A stretch of 64,000 nt of DNA from CAVQBP01 sp964448105 (GCA_964448105.1 CAYUVK010000003.1:1-64000), one strand, 5' to 3'. Shown: positions 46,500-55,162, counted from the stretch's first letter. A program made the numbers and translations. Notes: generated by a model from the sequence alone, not told the origin.

Positions 46500-46697
46500 A
46501 TGCAAAAGGTAATCATACAAATCGGTTTATTATTTTTTTTTCTTGCAGTAATATTCTTTGCAAAGATGGGATTACAGCTTCAAGATATTTTGTTAAGGGC
46601 AGGTGTCTTGTTTTTTGCATTAACCATAATGTTAAGTGTGGTAACATTAATTTTTATGAGACTGTTAAACAAATCATCATATGATGATGATAACTAG
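46500..46697 (+). CDS. Small membrane protein between flhG and fliA
   Basis: The 65-residue protein has two hydrophobic segments (LLFFFLAVIFFAK, and LFFALTIMLSVVTLIFM) and an acidic end SSYDDDN. The ATG at 46500 was preferred over a TTG at 46467, because the latter overlaps the promoter-like motif. No family was recognised. Its place directly before fliA suggests co-transcription with it; the function is unknown. Confidence 0.5.
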   Translation: MQKVIIQIGLLFFFLAVIFFAKMGLQLQDILLRAGVLFFALTIMLSVVTLIFMRLLNKSSYDDDN

Positions 46698-46727
46698 TCA
46701 AATTAATATAAGCGGAAAATAAAGTTT

Positions 46728-47342
46728 ATGGATAATTCAGCTTTGTGGAATGAATATAAGGTCTCACCGACTGCAGAACTAAAGAAAAAAATAATGATGA
46801 ATTATACAAGGCTTGTTCACTATGTAATACACAACTCCAGGTTTATTAACCTGGAGATTCTTGATGATAGGGATTATTTCCAATTTGGGATTGAGGGTTT
46901 AAGCGAAGCAATCGACAGATTCGATCCGGATTACGGAACTAAATTTGAAACTTATGCTATCCAAAGGATTAGGGGGAAAATAATTGATGAATTAAGGAAG
47001 CTTCAGAAAAAGAGAACTTCAAATGATGGGGTTGTTTATAGCAATATTTCTATAAACAGTACTATTGATGAAGATGAAAACTATACACTTTCCGACATAC
47101 TCCCAAGCAGCTATGATTCTCCAAATGAAGAAGTTGAAAAAAATGAAGCTATTGAATTTTTGACAGAGGAAATAAAAACTTTACCTGAAAGAGACAGGAT
47201 GATTATAAATTTATATTATTATGAGCATTTAAACTACCAGGAGATTTCAGAAATATTAAATATTACTGTTTCAAGAGTATCGCAGGTCCATTCAAAAATA
47301 ATTAAAACACTTAGAACTAAGTTGGCATATTTAAATGTTTGA
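46728..47342 (+). CDS. fliA: Flagellar sigma factor FliA (sigma-28), short form
   Basis: The 204-residue sigma factor has region 2 (YFQFGIEGLSEAIDRFDPDY, TKFETYAIQRIRGKIIDELR) and region 4 (LPERDRMIINLYYYEHLNYQ, VSRVSQVHSKIIKTLR), both clearly of the FliA type. The roughly 50 residues of region 3 that normally follow the IRG..IDELR helix are absent. The sequence goes directly to a linker ISINSTIDEDENYTLSDIL. FliA normally drives late flagellar genes and recognises an extended -10 through region 3. Its end overlaps the first HDOD gene by 8 bp. Confidence 0.88.
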   Translation: MDNSALWNEYKVSPTAELKKKIMMNYTRLVHYVIHNSRFINLEILDDRDYFQFGIEGLSEAIDRFDPDYGTKFETYAIQRIRGKIIDELRKLQKKRTSNDGVVYSNISINSTIDEDENYTLSDILPSSYDSPNEEVEKNEAIEFLTEEIKTLPERDRMIINLYYYEHLNYQEISEILNITVSRVSQVHSKIIKTLRTKLAYLNV

Positions 47343-48243
47343 TGAGGATAAAAATACAGCTGCAACTATGAGTAATCAAAGTTTAATAAATCCGGCAAAT
47401 GGAAAATCTTACAATGATTATATTCAGAATATCAGGAACCTGCCTTCTATACCAATTGTAATTTTTGAAGTATCGAGGCTTCTTGAAGATCCTATGACAA
47501 ATGCATCGGATTTAGCTGCATTAATAAGCAAAGATCAAGGAATGGTTACAAAGATATTAACAATTGCAAACTCACCGTTTTATGGTTTAACTAAAAAGGT
47601 CTCAACTATTGAATTCGCTATTGTTATCCTTGGGTTTGAAAATATAAAAAACATAATAATTGCCCTTTCAATGATCGGGGCTTTTAAGGGAAAAGGTAAA
47701 AATTGGAATAGAAAAAAATACTGGCACCATTGTTTGGCAGCTGCAAGTATTGCTAAAAGATTAGCCGAAGACTTGGGTTATCCCAAATCAGGCGAGGCAT
47801 TTACAGCAGGTTTGCTTCATGATCTCGGTATTGCAATAACCCAGCTCTACTTAAATAATGAATATAACAAAATATATAAATTAGTAAACTCCGGTAAAGC
47901 TAGCTATTTAGAAGCTGAAATTGAAATATTAAATACAACTCATCAGGAAATAGGGAATTTACTAGTTGAAAAATGGAACCTGCCTAAACTTATAAGCGAT
48001 TCAATTCTTTATCATCATAATCCTGAACAAGCTACGAATAATAAGTCCCTTGTTTCTATTATTCATTTTGCAGACTATTTATCTTGGGAGCTTGATTTCG
48101 GAAGGTTTGAATTCGATAAAGATATCAAGCTTGACTATTCAATTATTGATGTCTTCGGATGGGCAAGTGATGTTTATGCACAGGAATTTATTGAAAGTTA
48201 TAAAGAAATTTTTAAAGATAATTTAGAACCAATAATCGAGTAA
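47335..48243 (+). CDS. HDOD domain protein (first of a tandem pair)
   Basis: The 302-residue protein is a single HDOD domain, the HD-related fold without full catalytic ligands. It starts with LPSIPIVIFEVSRLLEDP, has SKDQGMVTKILTIANSPFYG, and the HD-like TAGLLHDLGIAITQLY and EIGNLLVEKWNLP. HDOD proteins act as signalling adaptors, and in some bacteria they affect flagella number and motility. It overlaps fliA and is followed by a related HDOD gene 5 bp away, which looks like a tandem duplication. Confidence 0.9.
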   Translation: MFDEDKNTAATMSNQSLINPANGKSYNDYIQNIRNLPSIPIVIFEVSRLLEDPMTNASDLAALISKDQGMVTKILTIANSPFYGLTKKVSTIEFAIVILGFENIKNIIIALSMIGAFKGKGKNWNRKKYWHHCLAAASIAKRLAEDLGYPKSGEAFTAGLLHDLGIAITQLYLNNEYNKIYKLVNSGKASYLEAEIEILNTTHQEIGNLLVEKWNLPKLISDSILYHHNPEQATNNKSLVSIIHFADYLSWELDFGRFEFDKDIKLDYSIIDVFGWASDVYAQEFIESYKEIFKDNLEPIIE

Positions 48244-48248
48244 AATAT

Positions 48249-49133
48249 ATGTTAACAACAGCAACAGGACAGCAAAAAAAAGAAAAGACATTATTAGTCT
48301 TAAAAAACATCTACAACCTTCCTCCGCTCCCCAAAATATTAAGTGAGGCATTGAAGCTCCTGGACAATAAAAAGACAAGCAATTCTGAATTGAGTACGCT
48401 TATTTCAAAGGATCAAGGCGTTGTTTCAAAAATATTAACAATAGCTAATTCTCCTATGTACGGTTTGCAAAGAAGAGTGACATCAATTGATTTTGCACTC
48501 CTAATTTTAGGTTTCACAGAATTAAAAAGTATAATCTCTGTACTTTCATTAACAGAAGCGTTTAAGAATAAAACCGATAAATACCTTAACCAAAAAGAAT
48601 TTTGGTTTCATTCGTTTTTAGTTGGCAGTGCTTCTAAAAGATTGGCAGAAGATATTGGATTTTATAATAGCGGTGAAGCTTTCATTGGAGGTTTTTTACA
48701 TGATATGGGTATTTCAATTATTCATAGATATTTACATAGCAGCTTTATTCAAATTCATGATTTGTTGACTATTGAAAATATGCCTTTAAAGGAAGCCGAA
48801 ATGGAAGTGCTCGGGATGGATCATCAGGAAATTGGAAACTACCTGCTGGAGAGATGGAACTTTCCGATAGAATTATGTAATTCGATCTTATCTCATCATA
48901 ATCCATCAAAAGCAAACCAAGAAGACAAACTTATGTCTACCCTTATTCATTTTGCTGATTATATGACACAAAAATTAAAACTTGGAGATTTTTATTGGGA
49001 CAATAATATTGCACTAGACCAGGAAGCATTGGCGGTAATGCAATTCAAAAGTGAAGAAGATGTTGAAAAATTTATTGAAGGATACCAGGAATTATTTGTC
49101 AGTCAAATAGAATCTGTAAGGAATTTTAGTTGA
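48249..49133 (+). CDS. HDOD domain protein (second of a tandem pair)
   Basis: The 294-residue protein is closely similar to the preceding one in order and motifs: LPPLPKILSEALKLLDNK, SKDQGVVSKILTIANSPMYG, IGGFLHDMGISIIHRYL and EIGNYLLERWNFP. The pair probably arose by duplication. The following kinase-like gene starts inside its stop codon, so translation is probably coupled. Output is unknown. Confidence 0.9.
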   Translation: MLTTATGQQKKEKTLLVLKNIYNLPPLPKILSEALKLLDNKKTSNSELSTLISKDQGVVSKILTIANSPMYGLQRRVTSIDFALLILGFTELKSIISVLSLTEAFKNKTDKYLNQKEFWFHSFLVGSASKRLAEDIGFYNSGEAFIGGFLHDMGISIIHRYLHSSFIQIHDLLTIENMPLKEAEMEVLGMDHQEIGNYLLERWNFPIELCNSILSHHNPSKANQEDKLMSTLIHFADYMTQKLKLGDFYWDNNIALDQEALAVMQFKSEEDVEKFIEGYQELFVSQIESVRNFS

Positions 49134-50494
49134 GAGTTATTAAACATAATACTCTAAGGTATGAATCTTTTTACAAGTCATTACCTTATTTAACTGGGAC
49201 CGACGGCTCCGGTAAAGGAATTGGTTTAAATAGTACCGGCAGGCAATATTTCGATAATACACCAATAACCTCGCAGCTAAATAAATTAAAGACTCTCTTT
49301 GATAATCTCTTTTCATTTCAGAAAAAGATAAATGAATTTGATGATTCCGATATTGCCGGGATTACATTTGAACTGGAAGATGCAGTCAAAAGAATTATCT
49401 CGTGCAGGGACATAAGTATTTTTATTTTTGAAGATTCCAAGATAGTTCCTTTAAGTAAATCTGCTCCGGAATATTCTGTGAATTTCATTAATAACGCTTA
49501 TAAAGAAGGGATTTTGGATTGGGTCTTTGAGGATACAAATCCGAAAGTAATACCTGATTTGAAATTATATAATATTAAAGGTTCTAGATTAAATTATATT
49601 ATCTACCCGTTAAAATCCGAAAAAAAGAATAAAGGCATATTATCAATTCTTTCTTCATTGTCGGCACTGCCTGAAAATTCCATAGAAAGTAAAATTATCC
49701 AGCTCATCGCTACAATTGTGTTTTCAAAAATAGATTCAATAAAAAAGACAAATGAATTAAAATCAGCTTACCAGGATCAACAAATTTATCAATCGAAATT
49801 ATTAAATGATTATAAGCTCTCTGCAATAGGGGAATTGACTAACGGGGTTGTGGAAGAAATTTTATCACCGCTTCAAGTGATAATGAGTGAAGTTGATTTT
49901 TTAAGAAAAGAGAATTCGGAAGTTACTGAAACAGAGTTTGATACAATAAAAGAACAGGTGAAAAAAGTTGAAAGGGTTGTAACCAGGCTCGTAAAATTTG
50001 CAAGTATAAATAATGATAACATTAAAGTTTATCCGTGTGATTTAAATAAATTAATTAAAAATTTTCACAATATTCTTTCGTCAACACTCAAGAATATAAA
50101 TTATGAGTCGTATCTGGATCTTGCAGATAATCTTCCTCCGGTTTTAAGTAACCCTGATTACATTTATCAAATCCTTTCAAATATAATTAGCCTGATAAAT
50201 ACCTCCCCAGATAATGAGGTTTCCCGGGAATTTTCAACAAAATATTCTGAAAATAAAAACAGCGGAGGTATTTTAATTCAAACCAGGTATAAAGATAAGA
50301 AAATAAACGTAAGAATCGTTTTTACAAACCAGATTAGAACATTAAATAACGGGAAAGATACGTACCAGTATAACTTAAGAATAGCAGATAATTTAATGAA
50401 GAAACATGAAGGAGAACTACATCTTTTAGGTAATGAAATAAATGGTTCGGTAATAGTTTTAACATTTCCCCTTCAAAGGAAAATAAAATTATGA
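49130..50494 (+). CDS. GAF/kinase-like protein without the phospho-accepting His (pseudokinase)
   Basis: The 454-residue protein starts at TTG 49130, overlapping the HDOD stop. A GAF-like domain covers about 60-205. Then comes a HisKA-like helix, AIGELTNGVVEEILSPLQVI (about 232-251). The family normally has GVAHEINNPL here, so Glu242 replaces the phospho-accepting His. The ATP-binding half is also worn: no DxGxG motif, only a weak N box (QILSNIISLINTS) and a C-terminal GSVIVLTFPL strand. It is therefore probably not a kinase but a sensor or scaffold with the HDOD proteins. No membrane segment. Confidence 0.75.
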   Translation: MRVIKHNTLRYESFYKSLPYLTGTDGSGKGIGLNSTGRQYFDNTPITSQLNKLKTLFDNLFSFQKKINEFDDSDIAGITFELEDAVKRIISCRDISIFIFEDSKIVPLSKSAPEYSVNFINNAYKEGILDWVFEDTNPKVIPDLKLYNIKGSRLNYIIYPLKSEKKNKGILSILSSLSALPENSIESKIIQLIATIVFSKIDSIKKTNELKSAYQDQQIYQSKLLNDYKLSAIGELTNGVVEEILSPLQVIMSEVDFLRKENSEVTETEFDTIKEQVKKVERVVTRLVKFASINNDNIKVYPCDLNKLIKNFHNILSSTLKNINYESYLDLADNLPPVLSNPDYIYQILSNIISLINTSPDNEVSREFSTKYSENKNSGGILIQTRYKDKKINVRIVFTNQIRTLNNGKDTYQYNLRIADNLMKKHEGELHLLGNEINGSVIVLTFPLQRKIKL

Positions 50495-51102
50495 AATCAC
50501 CAAAGATCTTTCTTTCATGTTTTTTCACTTTACTCTCTGTATCAAGTATAGGTATTTGCCAAACTGCTTGGGGTGCTTCCTCAAAAACAACCGGCGATAT
50601 TAGTGCTTTAAAATTAATGATTGGTGCAGACATTAAAGCTTTGGTACAAACTCAAATTGATTCTGCAAAAGCTAGAGATTTTAGGGGCGAAATAAAAAGT
50701 TGTGTGTACAAAGAAAATCTGAATGTAGCTCATTCTTTTCAGCAGCCCGATTTTGAATCAAGTTCTTTTTTTAGTGATAATCTGAAATTCTTTATAATAA
50801 TCGGATTTTCAATTGTAATATTTCTTGTTGTGTTTATCAGAAGAGTAAAAATTGAAAATCAAAAATCAGTAAAGAAGAAGCTCAAAGAAAATATAAACTT
50901 GATTAGAACTGAAGGGAGTATTATTAAAGATAACCCTGAATTAAATCTAGCTAGAACCAAGCTTGTTAATCAATCTTCAGATGTTGTTGTAAGTTCGGTT
51001 TCTAAAAAAGCAAAAGGATTAAAAATCGGTAAAGGAGAAATAATGCTCGCTGCAAAAATTAAATCGTATCAGTTAGCTCAATTTAGTTCAAATAATAAGT
51101 AA
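50491..51102 (+). CDS. Membrane protein of unknown function before flgF
   Basis: The 203-residue protein has a signal peptide (about 1-23, ending near ICQTAWG), an external part of about 65 residues, one membrane span (LKFFIIIGFSIVIFLVVFI, about 98-116) and a lysine-rich cytoplasmic tail that ends IMLAAKIKSYQLAQFSS. The tail is reminiscent of FliO-sized export helpers but no family match was recognised. It overlaps the pseudokinase by 4 bp and precedes flgF by 9 bp, so it is likely part of basal-body function. Confidence 0.6.
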   Translation: MKSPKIFLSCFFTLLSVSSIGICQTAWGASSKTTGDISALKLMIGADIKALVQTQIDSAKARDFRGEIKSCVYKENLNVAHSFQQPDFESSSFFSDNLKFFIIIGFSIVIFLVVFIRRVKIENQKSVKKKLKENINLIRTEGSIIKDNPELNLARTKLVNQSSDVVVSSVSKKAKGLKIGKGEIMLAAKIKSYQLAQFSSNNK

Positions 51103-51111
51103 GGCAAAAAA

Positions 51112-51819
51112 ATGATAAAAGGAATATTCTTAGCCGGTAGAAGCATGGATTCAAAATTTAAAAGTATCGAAGTAATCGGAAATAACCTGGCAAATGTTAA
51201 TACAAACGGTTATAAAAAAGCCATGCCTTTTACAGAAGTTATTTCACAATTTAATAAAGTTGAAATTCAACAGGCAACTAATTACAGCCAGGGAAATCTT
51301 GTCCCTACTGGTAACCCGCTTGATTTAAGTGTGAATGGAGATGCATTTTTTGCTATTCAGGGATTAGACGGTATGGACTTTACACGCAGCGGGAAACTTT
51401 CGGTTTCAGATGACGGATTTTTAATCAATGATCAAGGGAAAAAGGTTCTTGGAACAAATGGTCCCATAAATTTAAATGCTTATTTATTGGATAAAAACCA
51501 AGCCATTAAAATATCTAAGAACGGGGAAATCAGAGTCGGTGATACTTATGTCGATAAATTACTTTTAGTGAAACTTGATCCTTCCGATAAATTCACACGA
51601 AAAGATGGAACTAGTTTCTCTTCGGTAGATGGTAGATATTTTATGGCAGATGAAAGTGATTATCAAGTAAGCCAGGGTTATCTGGAAGAATCAAATGTAA
51701 ACCCGATTCAAGAAATGACAAATATGATTAAAGTTCACAACGAATATGATTCAGCATCAAAAATGGTAATCTATTTAGATAAATCTTTAGCAGAAGCAAA
51801 TGAAATTGGAAAAGTATAA
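51112..51819 (+). CDS. flgF: Flagellar rod protein FlgF
   Basis: The 235-residue rod subunit has the axial N-terminus SMDSKFKSIEVIGNNLANVN (about 11-30), then TNGYKK, and the hook-basal-body motif GNPLDLSVNGDAFFAIQ. The C-terminal helix contains EESNVNPIQEMTNMIKVHNE. Order before flgG and the shorter length mark it as FlgF rather than FlgG. It is exported by the type III apparatus. Confidence 0.93.
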   Translation: MIKGIFLAGRSMDSKFKSIEVIGNNLANVNTNGYKKAMPFTEVISQFNKVEIQQATNYSQGNLVPTGNPLDLSVNGDAFFAIQGLDGMDFTRSGKLSVSDDGFLINDQGKKVLGTNGPINLNAYLLDKNQAIKISKNGEIRVGDTYVDKLLLVKLDPSDKFTRKDGTSFSSVDGRYFMADESDYQVSQGYLEESNVNPIQEMTNMIKVHNEYDSASKMVIYLDKSLAEANEIGKV

Positions 51820-51836
51820 AAAAGGAGTAAAATAAT

Positions 51837-52634
51837 ATGCCGACAACAGCATTAAACACCGCAGCTTCAGGTATGTACGCACAACAGGTAAATATTGAGG
51901 TTATTTCAAATAACATCGCAAACGTAAATACCACCGGATTTAAAAAGAACAAAGCCCAATTTCAGGATTTGATGTACCAGGATGTTCAGATAAATCCGCA
52001 GACAACACCTACACCCGGAATAGATGAAACAACTTCTAATACAATTTTAGTTGGCACTGGAGTACAAAATTCATCTACATCAAAAATTTTCAAGCAGGGT
52101 GATATAGTAAATACAAATAACCAGCTTGATTTAGCTATCCAGGGTGACGGCTTTTTCCAGATACAAAAACCTGACGGAACTTATGTCTATACACGTGACG
52201 GATCATTCCAAACAAATGCGGATGGAAATATTACTACGGCTGACGGCCTGCTTTTAGATCCGGGCCTTACGGTTGATGATAAAGTTACCGGATTAGCAAT
52301 AGGTCGTGATGGTACTGTGGAAGCTCATCAGAATGACGGGAGTAAATTTGTTTTGGGAAATATTGAGCTGGTTCGTTTTATAAATCCGGCAGGTTTAAAG
52401 CCACTAGGTGATAACCTATACGCTGCCACCGATGCAGCCGGTACGCCAATTCTAGGTACACCCGGGCAGGATGGTTTTGGTGATATCCACCAGGGTTATC
52501 TTGAATCATCAAATGTTGATATAGTTGAAGAAATGATAGCAATGATAGCTGCACAAAGAGCTTATGAAATGAATTCTAAAACTGTGCAAACAGTTCAACA
52601 AATGATGTCTGTAGCAAATAATTTGCAAGGGTAA
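51837..52634 (+). CDS. flgG: Flagellar distal rod protein FlgG
   Basis: The 265-residue distal rod subunit has the FlgG start LNTAASGMYAQQVNIEVISN, NNIANVNTTGFKKNKAQFQD, the conserved QGDGFFQIQKPDGTYVYTRD and the C-terminal SSNVDIVEEMIAMIAAQRAY. Length and motifs are standard. AGGAG precedes the ATG. Confidence 0.97.
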   Translation: MPTTALNTAASGMYAQQVNIEVISNNIANVNTTGFKKNKAQFQDLMYQDVQINPQTTPTPGIDETTSNTILVGTGVQNSSTSKIFKQGDIVNTNNQLDLAIQGDGFFQIQKPDGTYVYTRDGSFQTNADGNITTADGLLLDPGLTVDDKVTGLAIGRDGTVEAHQNDGSKFVLGNIELVRFINPAGLKPLGDNLYAATDAAGTPILGTPGQDGFGDIHQGYLESSNVDIVEEMIAMIAAQRAYEMNSKTVQTVQQMMSVANNLQG

Positions 52635-52692
52635 ATAAGAAATTGAAAGATTGAAGATTAAAAGATCAAGGAATTTATAAAATGTATTTCCA

Positions 52693-52751
52693 TTTTCCAT
52701 TTAACATCCAGTTACGCCAAGGCTTCGCTGGACAGGTTTTCCATTTAACAT
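52693..52751. repeat. 15-bp direct repeats around a short hairpin
   Basis: TTTTCCATTTAACAT occurs at 52693-52707 and again at 52737-52751. Between them, CCAG at 52708-52711 can pair with CTGG further on (52728-52731). The composition, richer in G+C than the surroundings, and the direct repeats suggest a small inserted repeat unit with target-like flanks. It lies in the 125-bp gap between flgG and flgA. Confidence 0.4.
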
Positions 52752-52759
52752 ATTAATTT

Positions 52760-53410
52760 ATGATTTATTCGTTTTTAATATTGTTAACAATTTTTTTCAC
52801 TCCAAATGAGAAGTTGAAAAAGTCTGTGGATGAATATTTAAAGAATAAGCTGACCCAATATGATAAATATGAGTTTACAATTCTAAAAGCACCGGAATTG
52901 GAAGGAAAGATTGAAATAAGAAATGAGACTAAAATTAATTTAGGCAATAGCTTTGCATATATACCTATAAGGGTGATTAAACCAAATTCACGTGTTATTC
53001 AGACTTATATCACGGTTCGGTTAAAACTCTTCAAAACGGTTTGCATGGCAAAAAATGAAATTGAACCTGGGCAACCTGTTTCTAATGAAGATGTGGAATT
53101 TAAATTAACAAATGTCACTGATTTAAGAGGTACCCCAATTGAATCCCCTGATGAATTAAAAGGATGGCGCAGTAAAGTAAAAATACAGCCCGGTTCGATC
53201 TTACTGAAAGAGTTATTGGAGGAAATACCTATTATTAATAAAGGAGATCATATAACTGCTTCTGCTATCTCTGGAAGTGTAAAAGTTTCAACCGATGCAG
53301 AGGCCAAACAGGATGGAGTAAAAGGCGATATTATTATTATCGTTACAAAAGATAGAAAACATTTTAAAGCTAAAATTCTTGATTCAAACAACGTTATTAT
53401 AGTTGAATAA
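52760..53410 (+). CDS. flgA: P-ring assembly chaperone FlgA
   Basis: The 216-residue periplasmic protein has a short signal (about 1-14), a variable N-terminal part and the SAF domain near MAKNEIEPGQPVSNEDVEFK (about 95-114), then RSKVKIQPGSILLKE, the usual FlgA core. FlgA helps FlgI cross the peptidoglycan. It is followed by flgH and flgI, the ring genes. Confidence 0.9.
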   Translation: MIYSFLILLTIFFTPNEKLKKSVDEYLKNKLTQYDKYEFTILKAPELEGKIEIRNETKINLGNSFAYIPIRVIKPNSRVIQTYITVRLKLFKTVCMAKNEIEPGQPVSNEDVEFKLTNVTDLRGTPIESPDELKGWRSKVKIQPGSILLKELLEEIPIINKGDHITASAISGSVKVSTDAEAKQDGVKGDIIIIVTKDRKHFKAKILDSNNVIIVE

Positions 53411-53411
53411 T

Positions 53412-53990
53412 ATGTTAAAAATAATTATTACAAGCTTAGTTTTTTTTGCAGCTATAAATGTCTTTCCTCAAGACATGCGGCAAAATTCGTTTCAATCACT
53501 TTTCTCTGATCAGAAAGCAAACCGGGTTGGAGATGCAATTACTATAGTAGTTCTCGAATCATCTCAGGCATCCAATAATGCGGAGACTTCAGCCGGAAAG
53601 AAAAGTGATTTGGGTTTTACAGCTTCCGGAACTATTGGCTCGTCAAGCCCGGTACCGAACACAGATATCGGAATAGGATCAAATAATGATTTTACCGGCT
53701 CCGGTTCTACTAAAACAACAGGGATGGTACAAACTAAAATTAGTGCCACTATTGATTCGGTACTTGCAAACGGGAATCTCGTTATTAAAGGAAGCAGAAG
53801 AATCTCAATTAACGGGGAAGAGCAGACAGTCTTTATTAAAGGTGTTGTAAGATCATCCGATATACAGGCCGATAATTCTGTTTATTCATACAATATATCG
53901 GAAGCTGAAATTGTATTTGAAGGAAGCGGAATGATTGATAATGCTCAACACCCCGGCTGGTTAACAAAATTTTTTCATTGGATATTTTGA
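53412..53990 (+). CDS. flgH: Flagellar L-ring protein FlgH
   Basis: The 192-residue protein has the FlgH core: RVGDAITIVVLESSQASNNA, LVIKGSRRISINGEEQTVFI (about 123-142) and GVVRSSDIQADNSVYSYNIS. FlgH is normally a lipoprotein with a Cys at its mature N-terminus. Here the signal ends AAINVFPQD and there is no cysteine in the whole protein, so it is probably cleaved by signal peptidase I. ATG 53412 was preferred over an upstream TTG inside flgA. It lies between flgA and flgI. Confidence 0.92.
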   Translation: MLKIIITSLVFFAAINVFPQDMRQNSFQSLFSDQKANRVGDAITIVVLESSQASNNAETSAGKKSDLGFTASGTIGSSSPVPNTDIGIGSNNDFTGSGSTKTTGMVQTKISATIDSVLANGNLVIKGSRRISINGEEQTVFIKGVVRSSDIQADNSVYSYNISEAEIVFEGSGMIDNAQHPGWLTKFFHWIF

Positions 53991-53991
53991 T

Positions 53992-55086
53992 ATGAAAAAA
54001 ATTATATCACTGTCAGTATTATTTCTTTTTATTTCTACAAATCTTTTCGCACAGCGAATTAAAGATATTACTTACATAACCGGAGAAAATTCTGAACAGG
54101 TAATTGGTTATGGGCTTGTTGTCGGGCTCGCCGGAACCGGTGATACCCAGCGCTCACTTTTTACAATTCAATCTATAACAAGCATGCTCAAAAGGTTCGG
54201 AATTACTGTCCCTCAGACTAATTTACGGACAAAAAACGTAGCTGCAGTAATGGTTACATCTACATTAAATTCTTATTTAAAACAAGGAGCTAATTTTGAT
54301 GTAACTGTATCTTCTCTTGGAGACGCTACAAGTTTACTTGGTGGTACCCTGTTGATGACCCCTTTATCTAGCATGGATGGAAAAGTTATGGGTTTTGCAC
54401 AGGGTTCAATTTCTACCGGGGGATATGATATAAGAACATCAATAGGCAGCCGGATAGCAAAAAATCATTCTTTAGCCGGCAGAGTTCCAAGAGGTGGAAT
54501 TTTGAAGGTTCCCGTTGATGTGAATAGTCTTTCTAACAAAGAAATAAGCTTATTCTTAAGAGATCCTGACATGACTACTTCAGATAATATTTCGAAAGCT
54601 ATAAATACAAAGTTTGGTGAAAACACATCAAAATCTGTTGATGCAGGTGAAATTAAAGTTAGTGTTCCCGCAGATAGACAGAACGATCTTGTAGGCTTTA
54701 TATCTGAATTGGAACTTCTTCAAGTTCAGGTTGATTATCCTGCAAAAGTTGTTTTAAATGAACGTACAGGTACAATAGTTGCCGGAAACAATGTAAAAAT
54801 TCAGCCAGCAACTATTTCTCATGGAAATTTAAATATTACAATAGAATCTTACCCGATTATTTCACAGCCAAATGCATTTTCAAATGGCACAACAACAGTT
54901 GTAAATAATCTTGTTCCTTATGTTGTTCAGGATTCAACCAATGCGATTGCGATAAAAGGTGCTTCGAACGTACAGGAAGTTGCTGCTGCTCTTAATTCGT
55001 TAAAAGTAGCACCGCAGGATATTATTTCCATTTTCCAGGCTTTAAAAGAAGCCGGAGCTTTAATTGCGGAAATTATAATTATTTAA
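53992..55086 (+). CDS. flgI: Flagellar P-ring protein FlgI
   Basis: The 364-residue periplasmic ring protein has a signal peptide (about 1-20, LFAQ), RIKDITYITGENSEQVIGYG, the FlgI signature GLVVGLAGTGDTQRSLFT (about 42-59), and TVSSLGDATSLLGGTLLMTP. It encircles the rod at the peptidoglycan. It lies one base after the flgH stop. Confidence 0.97.
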   Translation: MKKIISLSVLFLFISTNLFAQRIKDITYITGENSEQVIGYGLVVGLAGTGDTQRSLFTIQSITSMLKRFGITVPQTNLRTKNVAAVMVTSTLNSYLKQGANFDVTVSSLGDATSLLGGTLLMTPLSSMDGKVMGFAQGSISTGGYDIRTSIGSRIAKNHSLAGRVPRGGILKVPVDVNSLSNKEISLFLRDPDMTTSDNISKAINTKFGENTSKSVDAGEIKVSVPADRQNDLVGFISELELLQVQVDYPAKVVLNERTGTIVAGNNVKIQPATISHGNLNITIESYPIISQPNAFSNGTTTVVNNLVPYVVQDSTNAIAIKGASNVQEVAAALNSLKVAPQDIISIFQALKEAGALIAEIIII

Positions 55087-55097
55087 ATAATTTTTCT

Positions 55098-55154
55098 GTA
55101 GCACAGACTTTAATCTGTGCTAATAATAAAAACACAGACTAAAGTCTGTGGTAC
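55098..55154. repeat. Paired REP-like palindromes
   Basis: Two palindromes lie in the flgI-flgJ gap: GCACAGA-N6-TCTGTGC at 55101-55120 and CACAGACTAAAGTCTGTG at 55133-55150. The two units are themselves inverted copies of each other (55098-55119 against 55133-55154, few mismatches). This is the look of a REP doublet. In the transcript it would give two stable stem-loops between flgI and flgJ. Confidence 0.65.
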
Positions 55155-55162
55155 AAGAGTAT

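Noticed and set aside
46472..46684. 70-codon frame overlapping the small membrane protein
   Set aside because: Composition looks random; the alternative frame gives a clean two-span protein next to a promoter-like motif.
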